NCBI RefSeq assembly: GCF_016464425.1
Contig: NZ_JADDKQ010000002.1
Coordinates: 62,001-126,000 of the forward strand
DNA: 64,000 nucleotides
Direction: 5' to 3'
From: Actinotalea solisilvae
GTDB lineage: Bacteria; Actinomycetota; Actinomycetes; Actinomycetales; Cellulomonadaceae
In this document: positions 57,799-64,000 of the stretch, piece after piece
How positions within the stretch are numbered: the first letter of the stretch is position 1
Layout: each line of letters begins with the position of its first letter
The notes under the pieces: generated by a model
Database searches by the model: none
Told to the model about the DNA's origin: nothing
Seen by the model: the letters and a program-made list of their open reading frames with translations, nothing else
Position numbers and translations under genes: made by a program

Positions 57799-59148
57799 TC
57801 AGATGCCGGCGGTGCCGCTGAACCCCGCGGCCGTGCCGGACGTCACGACCGTCGTCGGGACGGCGGTCGGCTGGATGCCGGCGTCGCGCAGCGCGGCGTC
57901 GAACGCGTGCGCCGCACCCACCGCGTCGCCGTGGGCGAGCAGGCGGTCGCCGAGCGAGCGCCACACGGTCGCGGCCATGCGGCCGGCCGACATCATCGCG
58001 AGCCGTCCGACGGCCCACTGGTAGGTCTCGCGGGCGCGGTCGATCTCACCGCGCGCCGCGTAGGCGTCGCCGAGCAGGATGTGGCCGTTGCACATGTCGA
58101 GCGCCGCCTGCTCGTCGAGGCGTGCGAGCCCGACCGTCGCGAGGCGCTCGGCGCGGTCGGCGTCGCCGAGCATGAGGTGCGCGCGTCCCTGCTCGAAGTC
58201 GCAGCGTGCCAGCTCGAGCTCCGACCCGACGACGGCCAGCTCCTCGGCCGCCTGCTCGAGCTGCACGAGCGCGGCCTGCGGCTCGGGCGGCGAGCAGCGC
58301 AGCAGGAGCCACCCGTAGTGCAGGCGCAGGCGAGGGACGTCGCGGCTCGCGGCACCCTCGCTGAGGTACGCGAGCGCCCGCTCGGTGAGCCGGCGCGCCT
58401 CGGCGAGGTCGCCGCGGCCCTCGGCGACGAGCGACGCGTTCCAGTAGATGCTGCCCCGCCCGCGCATGGTGCCCTTGGCCTCCGCGAGCGCGATGAGCTC
58501 GGACGCCCGGTGCGCGGCGAAGAGCAGGTCTCCCCGCTCGTAGTAGGACCACAGCAGCGTCGCGCCGAGGCGCAGGTGCTCGTCGGTGCCGGCGATGCCC
58601 GCCGCCTCGATCTCCTCGACCAGCTGCTCGCCCAGCGCGATGCTGTGCCCGAGGTCGCCCGCCTCGTGGTAGGCGGCCACGAGGTCGCAGCCCATGACGG
58701 CGACGTCGAGCCAGCGACGCTCGGACCGGGCGTCGGCGAGCAGCGGCTCGAGGACCGCGACGCACTCGTCGAGGTCACCCAGGGCCTCGTGCGCTCGGGC
58801 GAGCGTGTGGAGCGCCTCGACGTGGTGCCGGGGGGCGATCGTGGTGAGGTCGAGCGCGAGGAGCCGGTCGCGCGCCTCCTGCGCGGAGCCGTTCGCGAGC
58901 GCGAGGCGCGCGAAGCCGAGCTCGAGCCGGGCGCGCTCCTCGCTGGGAGCCTTGTCGCCGAAGCGCAGGTACTCCGCGGTGGTGCCGAGTCGACGCGCGA
59001 GCACGGCGAGCGCGGCGTCCGTCGGCACACGGTGCCCCGCCTCGATGAGGGAGATGTAGCTCGGCGAGAAGTCCTCGCCCGCGAGCGCCGTCTGAGAGAG
59101 GCCGGCGCGCGTGCGCTCGACGCGGAGGCGATCCGAGAGTTCTGTCAC
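57799..59148 (-). CDS. XRE helix-turn-helix regulator with TPR domain (RRNPP-like)
   Basis: The 449-residue protein has an N-terminal XRE-type DNA-binding domain (LRVERTRAGLSQTALAGEDF; PSYISLIEAGHRVPTD; about 5-65) and then some nine helical tetratricopeptide-like repeats (EALHTLARAHEALGDLDECV; LLGDAYAARGEIDRARETYQ). HTH plus TPR is the plan of peptide-sensing RRNPP regulators such as PlcR and Rgg. A 43-codon secreted-peptide gene lies 139 bases upstream on the same strand. GTG at 59148 sits next to a GTCAC-N7-GTGAC repeat (59154-59170), a candidate own operator. That the peptide is its ligand is inference. Confidence 0.85.
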   Translation of the reverse strand: MTELSDRLRVERTRAGLSQTALAGEDFSPSYISLIEAGHRVPTDAALAVLARRLGTTAEYLRFGDKAPSEERARLELGFARLALANGSAQEARDRLLALDLTTIAPRHHVEALHTLARAHEALGDLDECVAVLEPLLADARSERRWLDVAVMGCDLVAAYHEAGDLGHSIALGEQLVEEIEAAGIAGTDEHLRLGATLLWSYYERGDLLFAAHRASELIALAEAKGTMRGRGSIYWNASLVAEGRGDLAEARRLTERALAYLSEGAASRDVPRLRLHYGWLLLRCSPPEPQAALVQLEQAAEELAVVGSELELARCDFEQGRAHLMLGDADRAERLATVGLARLDEQAALDMCNGHILLGDAYAARGEIDRARETYQWAVGRLAMMSAGRMAATVWRSLGDRLLAHGDAVGAAHAFDAALRDAGIQPTAVPTTVVTSGTAAGFSGTAGI

Positions 59149-59153
59149 AGTCC

Positions 59154-59170
59154 GTCACTCTAGACGTGAC
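59154..59170. promoter_or_regulatory. Inverted repeat GTCAC-N7-GTGAC at the regulator start
   Basis: The repeat lies 6 to 22 bases upstream of the regulator GTG; another GTCAC half (59144-59148) adjoins it. The core GTCA-N9-TGAC is identical in form to the site before the peptide gene. Confidence 0.55.
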
Positions 59171-59250
59171 ATCGGCCGCTGGGCAGCCCTCCCGGTGGAT
59201 GAAAAGCAGCGGTGTCCGGGCCGGGCACGGACGCCCTCCGCCGCGGCGGC

Positions 59251-59277
59251 GGCGGCGCGTCCGTGGGACGCGCCGCC
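59251..59277 (-). terminator. Hairpin between peptide gene and regulator gene
   Basis: Perfect 12-base arms (GGCGGCGCGTCC and complement) with a three-base loop, starting 10 bases after the peptide stop. It may end most peptide transcripts and let a fraction run into the regulator gene. Confidence 0.65.
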
Positions 59278-59287
59278 CTGCCGGCGG

Positions 59288-59419
59288 TCAGATCTTGCAG
59301 CAGCCGGTGCTGCCGACACCGGACATCGTGGTCGCCCCGCCCGTGCTGAGCGGCAGGCCGACGAAGGCCAGGCCGAGCGTGACGGTGAGGGCGGCGACGG
59401 TCTTGACGATGCGGTTCAC
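59288..59419 (-). CDS. Small secreted-peptide gene, candidate signal for the XRE-TPR regulator
   Basis: A 43-codon frame starts at GTG 59419 with GAGGAG seven bases upstream. The product begins VNRIVKTVAALTVTLGLAFV, a basic start plus hydrophobic core like a signal peptide. A short Gly/Ser/Thr stretch follows and it ends GSTGCCKI. A signal peptidase site near the Ala at residue 29 would release about 14 residues with two adjacent Cys. I do not recognise the family. Size, signal peptide, position just upstream of an HTH-TPR gene, and a shared inverted repeat all fit a pheromone precursor. A small lantibiotic-like or structural peptide is an alternative, though no modification enzyme is near. 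Confidence 0.65.
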   Translation of the reverse strand: MNRIVKTVAALTVTLGLAFVGLPLSTGGATTMSGVGSTGCCKI

Positions 59420-59752
59420 GGAAGTGCTCCTCGGGGGTGGGAGGGGGTGTCTTGTCATGACGACTATGACAGGATTCCTCCACTTATGCACCCCCTTTCA
59501 GCAGCGAGTTTGACGAAATCGTGGTCATTATTTGGTGCAAATGCGCAAAAAGGTGGTCGAAGCGCTCCGGGTGAAATTCCGAGCGCCACGACCTTCTCGG
59601 CGGCCTCGTCGCCACCAAGTCACATCGCCGTTGACTCCTTCCCGTGCGCGCGTGCCCCCGCTCGCCCACCGTGCCGGGAGCGCGGGCCCGACCTCGCGGT
59701 CGCCGACAGCGCGGCGCGGCGGACCAGCGCCGTGCGCCGCCCGGCGGTCCGG
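59420..59752. other. 333-base gene-free region upstream of the peptide gene
   Basis: No gene is supported here. Bases 59450-59580 are much more AT-rich than the rest of the window (for example TCATTATTTGGTGCAAATG), as expected for a promoter region. The region holds the 59453-59471 inverted repeat and a TTTGGTGCAAA repeat (59533-59543). It separates holA, whose stop is at 59753, from the peptide gene. Confidence 0.6.
59453..59471. promoter_or_regulatory. Inverted repeat TGTCAT-N7-ATGACA before the peptide gene
   Basis: The repeat is perfect and lies 34-52 bases upstream of the peptide GTG, overlapping a possible CATAGT -10. It contains GTCA-N9-TGAC, matching the repeat before the regulator gene. 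Confidence 0.6.
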
Positions 59753-60760
59753 TCAGCCGCGGGCGGCGGCGACCCGCAGGACGGCCCGCTCGATCGCGAA
59801 CACCGGGTCGCGCCCGCCTCCCTTGACCTCCGCGTCGGCCTGGGCGACGGCGCTCACCGCCGCGGCGAGCGCCTCCGGCGTCCACCCCACGAGCTCGCGG
59901 CGGGCACGGTCGACCTGCCAGGGCGCTAGCGACAGGTCGCGCACGGGGTCGAGCCCGCGGCCCCGCGCGGCACCCACCTTCGCGAGGGTCCGCAGCTTGG
60001 CCGCGAGCGCCGCCACCAGGGGCACCGGATCGGTCCCGGTGGCCATCGCGTGGCGCAGCAGGGCGACCGCGTCGCCGGCACGGCCCTCGACGGCCGCGTC
60101 GGCGACGCGGAAGCCCGTCGCCTCGACCCGTCCCCCGTAGTAGCGCGTCACGAGGTCGAGGGTCACGGTGCCGCTGGAGTCCGCCGCGAGCTGCTGGCAC
60201 GCCGCCGCGAGCTCGCGCAGGTCGGCGCCGCACGCCTCGAGCAGGGCCCGCAGCGCCGCGGGCTCGGCCCGCCGACGCACCCGGCGGAGCTCCGCCACGG
60301 CGAACGCCTGCTTGTCGGCGTCGCGCTTGAGCGGGTCGCACACGACGACGGCCGCGCCGGCGGCCCGCACCGCGTCGAGCGTCTTGCGCCCGCGCACTCC
60401 CCCGCCGTGCTGCACGACCAGCCAGACGTCCGGCGACGGGTCGGCGAGATAGGCGACCACGTCGGCCATCGCGTCCTCGGTGCCGGACTGCAGGTCCGTG
60501 ACGACGACCATGCGCGGCTCGTCGAACAGGGAGGGGCTGGTGGCCACCCGCAGGCGGCCGGGCTCGTAGGCGGCTGCCTCGAGGCGCGTGACCTCGACGC
60601 TCGGCTCGCGCTCGCGCGCCAGGCCGACGAGGCGGTCGACGGCACGTTCGGCGAGCAGCGCCTCGGCCCCGGTGACGAGCACGACGGGTGCGAGCTCGGC
60701 CTGGTCCCACGGGACGCCCGGGCCGGACGCGGACGGGCTGCGACGTGCGGCAGGTGGCAT
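59753..60760 (-). CDS. holA: DNA polymerase III delta subunit
   Basis: The 335-residue clamp-loader subunit has the AAA+-like fold (VVLVTGAEALLAERAVDRLV; VVVTDLQSGTEDAMADVV; KRDADKQAFAVAELRR; VTRYYGGRVEATGFRVADA). It opens the beta clamp for loading. ATG at 60760 has GGGAGGCTGGGAGC upstream. It follows comEC after 89 bases, the usual actinobacterial order. Confidence 0.94.
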   Translation of the reverse strand: MPPAARRSPSASGPGVPWDQAELAPVVLVTGAEALLAERAVDRLVGLAREREPSVEVTRLEAAAYEPGRLRVATSPSLFDEPRMVVVTDLQSGTEDAMADVVAYLADPSPDVWLVVQHGGGVRGRKTLDAVRAAGAAVVVCDPLKRDADKQAFAVAELRRVRRRAEPAALRALLEACGADLRELAAACQQLAADSSGTVTLDLVTRYYGGRVEATGFRVADAAVEGRAGDAVALLRHAMATGTDPVPLVAALAAKLRTLAKVGAARGRGLDPVRDLSLAPWQVDRARRELVGWTPEALAAAVSAVAQADAEVKGGGRDPVFAIERAVLRVAAARG

Positions 60761-60849
60761 GCTCCCAGCCTCCCACGAGCCCCTGTCACGCCAGGAGCCC
60801 CGTGCGTCGCGGCCGCGGGCCTGACGTGCCTCCGCCGGGGCCGACCGGC

Positions 60850-62895
60850 TCACAGGCACCCGGCCCACACCCGCAGCCGGTCCCCCTCCTCCGCGACCGT
60901 GACGGCCCCGCACCGGTCGGTCGTCAGGACGAGCGCGCCCGTCGCCCGGTAGAGCTCGACCGTCGAGCGTGCGGGGTGGCCGTAGGAGTTGCCCGCGCCG
61001 GCGCTGACGAGGGCCACGCTGGGCGCGAGGGCCTGCGCGAGCCGGGCGGACTGGTGGGCCGAGCCGTGGTGGGCCACCTTGACGACGTCGACCGCGGTGC
61101 CGGGCCCACCGCCCTCGCCCGGCGCACCCGGCAGCAGGGCGGCGAGGCGCTCCTGCGCCTCGGGCTCGACGTCGCCGAGCGCGAGCACGTCGAGGCCGGG
61201 CGCGCGCAGGTGCACCACGAGGCTCGCGTCGTTGGCCTCCTCGCCGCCGCCCCCGTCCGCCGGCGGGTCGAGCGCCGCGGCGACCGGCACGCGCGACGCG
61301 ACCGGCCACAGGACCGTCCACGCGACGTCGCCCGCGCGACCCTCGCCGTCCGGGTCTCGGTCGCCCACCGCGCCCGGCCCCGCGTCGGCGAGACCCACGT
61401 CGACCGGGACGCCCGCGGCCTCGAGCGCGTCGACGGTCCGGCGGGCCTGGCCGGCGGGCTCGGGCAGGGGGCTCACGAGCGCGCGCTCGACCCGCCGCCC
61501 GGCCAGCACGCCCGGGAGCCCGCCCACGTGGTCGGCGTGGTGGTGCGTGAGGACGAGCAGGTCCACCCGCTCCACGCCGAGCGCGTCGAGGCACGCGCCC
61601 GCGGCCGGCCCGTCCGGACCGACGTCGACGACGACGGCGGACGCCGTGCCCGTGCGCACGACGAGCGCGTCCCCCTGGCCGACGTCGCACTGGACGACGC
61701 GCCAGCCCTCCGGCGGCCCGCCCCCGGGTGCGAGCGCGGCGAGCGGCGCGGTCGCCCCCGGCACCGCGAGGAGGAGCACCAGCGCCAGGCCGCCCCCCAC
61801 CAGGGCGCGCAGCCTGGGCGCACGGCGTACCAGCACGAGCACGAGCCCGGCGGCCGTCACCCCGGCGAGCAGGAGCGCGCCGCCCGGTCCACCCGGCCAG
61901 GCCAGCCGTGCGCCGTCGAGCCCGGCGGCCGTGCGCGCGACCGTGCCGATCCACCCGCTCGGCACGGCCGCCACGCGGGCGAGCGCCGCGGCGGCCGTCG
62001 GCGCGACGGGCGCTGCGAGGGTGGCGGCGAGCCCGAGGAGCGTCGCGGGCGCGACCGCCGGTGCCGCGGCCAGGTTGGCGGGCACGGCGTAGAGGGACAC
62101 GCCCGGGTCGAGCAGCACGAGCACGGGAGCGCACGCCGCCTGGGCGGCGACCGGGACAGCGAGGGCGACGGCCGCCCATCGCGGGACACGCCCGGGCACG
62201 CGCCGCACGAGCGCCGGGGCGAGGAGGACGATCGCGCCGGTCGCCACGACCGAGAGCACGAACCCGTACGAGCGCGCCAGCCAGGGGTCCACGACGAGCA
62301 GCACCGTCACGGTCGCCGCGAGCGCGGGCAGCGCGCGCGAGCGGCGTCCGACGGCGAGCCCCGCGAGCGCGACGGCGCCCATCCCCGCCGCGCGCACGAC
62401 GCTCGGCTCCGGCCGCACGAGCAGGACGAACCCGGCGAGGACGAGCGCGCAGGCCGCCGTCCTCGCCGGCCGCGGCAGGCCGGCGGTGAGCGCGAGCACC
62501 GCGACGCCGAGCACCGCGACGTGCGCGCCCGACACCGCGGTGACGTGCGTCAGCCCCGACGTCCGCATCGCGGTCGCGAGGTCGGCCGGCACGCGCGACG
62601 TGTCCCCCACCGCAGCGCCCGGCACGAGCCCGCGCGCGTCGCCGGGGAGGTCGTCCGTCGCCTCGAGGAGGCGCGACCGGAGCGCGGCGGCACCCGCGTC
62701 GAGCGCCCCCGGCGGACCGGTCACGCCCGGGCCGCCGGACGCCACCACGAGCGCGACCGCCTCGTCGCCCGGGTCCGTCGCCGCGGCGCGCCCGGTCGTC
62801 GCCACCCGGGTGCCGACGGCGAGACGGGACCACCGCTCGTCGCCCAGCACGAGGGCGACGCCGCCGCCGGGGGGGGGCGCGCCCCCGGCCACCAC
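60850..62895 (-). CDS. comEC: ComEC/Rec2 DNA-uptake channel, N-terminus missing
   Basis: The readable part (about 675 residues) covers the end of the OB-fold (LVLGDERWSRLAVGTRVATT), the membrane competence domain (HVTAVSGAHVAVLGVAVLAL; DPWLARSYGFVLSVVATGAI) and the C-terminal metallo-beta-lactamase-like domain (THHHADHVGG; KVAHHGSAHQS). ComEC moves single-stranded DNA through the membrane. Before about 62860 the frame dissolves into poly-G/poly-C sequence. The first membrane helices and about 100 or more residues are missing, and comEA, normally upstream, is absent. GTG 62895 is only the first in-frame start, not a credible true start. It is a pseudogene or an assembly fault. Confidence 0.8.
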   Translation of the reverse strand: MVAGGAPPPGGGVALVLGDERWSRLAVGTRVATTGRAAATDPGDEAVALVVASGGPGVTGPPGALDAGAAALRSRLLEATDDLPGDARGLVPGAAVGDTSRVPADLATAMRTSGLTHVTAVSGAHVAVLGVAVLALTAGLPRPARTAACALVLAGFVLLVRPEPSVVRAAGMGAVALAGLAVGRRSRALPALAATVTVLLVVDPWLARSYGFVLSVVATGAIVLLAPALVRRVPGRVPRWAAVALAVPVAAQAACAPVLVLLDPGVSLYAVPANLAAAPAVAPATLLGLAATLAAPVAPTAAAALARVAAVPSGWIGTVARTAAGLDGARLAWPGGPGGALLLAGVTAAGLVLVLVRRAPRLRALVGGGLALVLLLAVPGATAPLAALAPGGGPPEGWRVVQCDVGQGDALVVRTGTASAVVVDVGPDGPAAGACLDALGVERVDLLVLTHHHADHVGGLPGVLAGRRVERALVSPLPEPAGQARRTVDALEAAGVPVDVGLADAGPGAVGDRDPDGEGRAGDVAWTVLWPVASRVPVAAALDPPADGGGGEEANDASLVVHLRAPGLDVLALGDVEPEAQERLAALLPGAPGEGGGPGTAVDVVKVAHHGSAHQSARLAQALAPSVALVSAGAGNSYGHPARSTVELYRATGALVLTTDRCGAVTVAEEGDRLRVWAGCL

Positions 62896-62940
62896 CCGGG
62901 GGGCGGTGGGCGCGGCCCCCCCCCCCCCCCACCCCCCCCG
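62869..62940. other. Homopolymer-rich junction at the broken comEC end
   Basis: G9 (62869-62877), C15 (62916-62930) and C8 (62932-62939) occur within about 70 bases. The comEC homology stops at the first run. Confidence 0.7.
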
Positions 62941-63042
62941 GCCCGCGCCCGCCGCGCCGAGGCCGCGGAGCGTGCTCGCCGCGCCTCGACGGCCGCGGCG
63001 CGCGGGGACGGGCGACCGTGACGCTGCGAGAGCCGAGAACCC

Positions 63043-63555
63043 ATGGACCCCTTGACCGAGAAGCAGATCCGCGCGTGCTTCGCCAACGCCAGCCGGCGTG
63101 AGGCGAGCCAGGCGACCCTCCCCGACCTGGCCGCGCTCCCCTGGGAGCGCCTCGACTACCTGGGGTGGCGGGACCGCAAGGCGCCCCTGTCGGCGTACGT
63201 CGTCGTCGCGCTCGACGACGGCCCCGCCGGCGTCCTGCTGCGCGCCGCCGACCGCGGCAGCAGCCGCGTGCGCCGCAAGGGCGTGTGCGCGTGGTGCACC
63301 GACGTGGTCGCGACCGACGACGTGAGCCTCTACGTGGCGCGCCGCGGGGGCGCCGTCGGGCGGCGCGGCGACACCATCGGCACCCTCGTGTGCACCGAGT
63401 TCACGTGCTCGCAGAACGTCCGCCGCACACCCACGCGGGCCGAGGCCGGCACGCACGCCGACGCCGCGGCGCGTGAGGCGATCGTCCAGAGGCGCATCGG
63501 CGAGCTGCGGGAGCGGTCGGCCCGGTTCGTCAGCCAGGTGCTGAGCACGCGGTGA
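63043..63555 (+). CDS. FBP-domain (EF-G-binding-like) zinc-finger protein
   Basis: The 170-residue protein matches the FBP family: MDPLTEKQIRACFANASRRE, PWERLDYLGWRDRKAP, a treble-clef zinc finger with CAWC and CTEFTC, and a helical tail. Proteins with this zinc finger bind elongation factor G; in this group the role may be ribosome protection or rescue. It is head-to-head with the truncated comEC, an order that may be caused by the broken junction at 62.9 kb. Confidence 0.85.
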   Translation: MDPLTEKQIRACFANASRREASQATLPDLAALPWERLDYLGWRDRKAPLSAYVVVALDDGPAGVLLRAADRGSSRVRRKGVCAWCTDVVATDDVSLYVARRGGAVGRRGDTIGTLVCTEFTCSQNVRRTPTRAEAGTHADAAAREAIVQRRIGELRERSARFVSQVLSTR

Positions 63556-63560
63556 CCCCA

Positions 63561-63595
63561 CGCCGGCGACCCCTGGTCCTCCGGGGTCGCCGGCG
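63561..63595 (+). terminator. FBP gene terminator
   Basis: Perfect 13-base arms (CGCCGGCGACCCC and complement) at 63561-63573 and 63583-63595, five bases past the stop. Confidence 0.75.
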
Positions 63596-63608
63596 GCAGG
63601 ATGCCCGC

Positions 63609-63941
63609 ATGGCCTACGACGTCGAGCTCGCCGACCGGATCCGTGACGCCGTCGAGGGCGAGCCGGGCGTGGTCGAGAAGCGCATGTTCGGCGGGCTCGC
63701 CTTCCTCGTGGACGGCAGCCTCGCGGTGAGCGCGAGCGGCCGCGGTGGGATGCTCCTGCGGGTCCGCCCGGACGAGCCGGGGTCGATCGCCGACGACCCG
63801 CGGGTCGAGCCCTTCGTCATGCGCGGCCGCGCCATGGCCGGCTGGCTGCACGTGCCCGCGGAGGTGGTCGCGGACGACGACGCCCTGCGGCGGTGCGTCG
63901 CGGAGGGCGTCGCCACGGCGCGGTCGGTCGCCGGGTCGTAG
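63609..63941 (+). CDS. TfoX N-terminal-domain protein
   Basis: The 110-residue protein matches the TfoX/Sxy N-terminal domain: MAYDVELADRIRDAVE, VVEKRMFGGLAFLVDGSLAV, MLLRVRPDE and VMRGRAMAGWLHV. In gamma-proteobacteria TfoX controls competence; the stand-alone actinobacterial domain has no proven role. CAGGAT six bases before the ATG is a possible -10. The last 59 bases of the window hold nothing recognisable. Confidence 0.85.
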   Translation: MAYDVELADRIRDAVEGEPGVVEKRMFGGLAFLVDGSLAVSASGRGGMLLRVRPDEPGSIADDPRVEPFVMRGRAMAGWLHVPAEVVADDDALRRCVAEGVATARSVAGS

Positions 63942-64000
63942 GCCGGGCCCGCCCGTCGCCCGAGCCGGCCCGAGCAGGCCGAGACCGTCCGAGCCCGCCC

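Noticed and set aside
59154..59170. CRP/FNR-type operator
   Set aside because: The half-sites are oriented GTCAC...GTGAC, opposite to the TGTGA...TCACA arrangement of CRP sites.
59160..59483. 107-codon minus-strand frame covering the small-peptide region
   Set aside because: Arg/Pro/His-rich, no ribosome binding site, crosses the hairpin; the 59288-59419 frame has GAGGAG and a sensible signal peptide.

Overview
The window is 64 kb of very high-GC DNA, densely packed with genes on both strands. Many starts are GTG, neighbouring genes often overlap by 4 bases (ATGA/GTGA), and many genes have an extended-type -10 hexamer directly in front of the start codon. Gene content and order (hrcA-dnaJ-rsmE, phoH-ybeY-CNNM-era, recO-uppS, comEC-holA, lepA-hemW, dgt next to dnaG, a CIRCE-regulated hrcA, DUF3097, a SigE-family sigma factor) point to an actinobacterium. 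A cellulomonad or promicromonosporad (Micrococcales) is my inference. No rRNA, recognisable tRNA, CRISPR array, transposase or phage gene was seen, so this looks like chromosomal backbone with a few accessory inserts.

Layout. 1-1.3 kb: the end of a VOC-fold gene and a secreted trypsin-like protease. 1.4-13 kb: one minus-strand run, dgt-pnuC-nadR-MoxR ATPase-helical protein-zincin/vWA protein-helical/coiled-coil protein-PaaK/CapK-like adenylating enzyme-dnaG. The six genes nadR to the PaaK-like enzyme overlap or nearly touch and sit between dgt and dnaG. 13-22 kb: a maltodextrin locus, malE-malF-malG-GH13 amylase on the minus strand, divergent from a LacI regulator and a GH13 alpha-glucosidase, with operator-like inverted repeats between them. 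22-25 kb: two paralogous membrane-anchored beta-propeller proteins. 25-30.5 kb: dusB, a DUF5655 protein, a SigE-family sigma factor with an apparent 5' frameshift plus its partner membrane protein, and glycyl-tRNA synthetase. 30.6-34.3 kb: a zinc-uptake operon (znuA-znuC-znuB-zur and a DedA-like gene) behind two Zur-like boxes. 34.4-41.6 kb: VOC protein, recO-uppS, rsgA, leuA with a leucine-containing leader peptide, and a Cys-repeat membrane protein. 41.7-52.2 kb: a membrane alpha/beta hydrolase, the phoH operon, HIT protein, a Gmad2 lipoprotein, the hrcA-dnaJ-rsmE heat-shock operon and DUF3097. 52.3-64 kb: DUF4870 protein, lepA-hemW, dodecin, a PemK/MazF-like protein, rpsT, an XRE-TPR regulator with a tiny secreted-peptide gene, holA, a 5'-truncated comEC, an FBP protein and a TfoX-like protein.

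Most interesting parts. (1) An XRE-TPR regulator (57799-59148) lies just downstream of a 43-codon gene (59288-59419). That gene has a strong ribosome binding site, encodes a signal-peptide-like N-terminus and ends in GSTGCCKI. Both genes are preceded by an inverted repeat of the form GTCA-N9-TGAC. This looks like an RRNPP-type peptide-sensing cassette, a class described mainly in Firmicutes. (2) The MoxR/vWA-zincin/adenylating-enzyme cluster inserted between NAD-salvage genes and dnaG is an uncharacterised ATP-dependent multi-protein system.

Quality caution. Three stretches of long G/C homopolymers (17.59-17.70, 26.42-26.43 and 62.87-62.94 kb) and a probable one-base deletion in the sigma factor gene (26982-26985) suggest local sequence or assembly error. 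One stretch coincides with the loss of the comEC 5' end.
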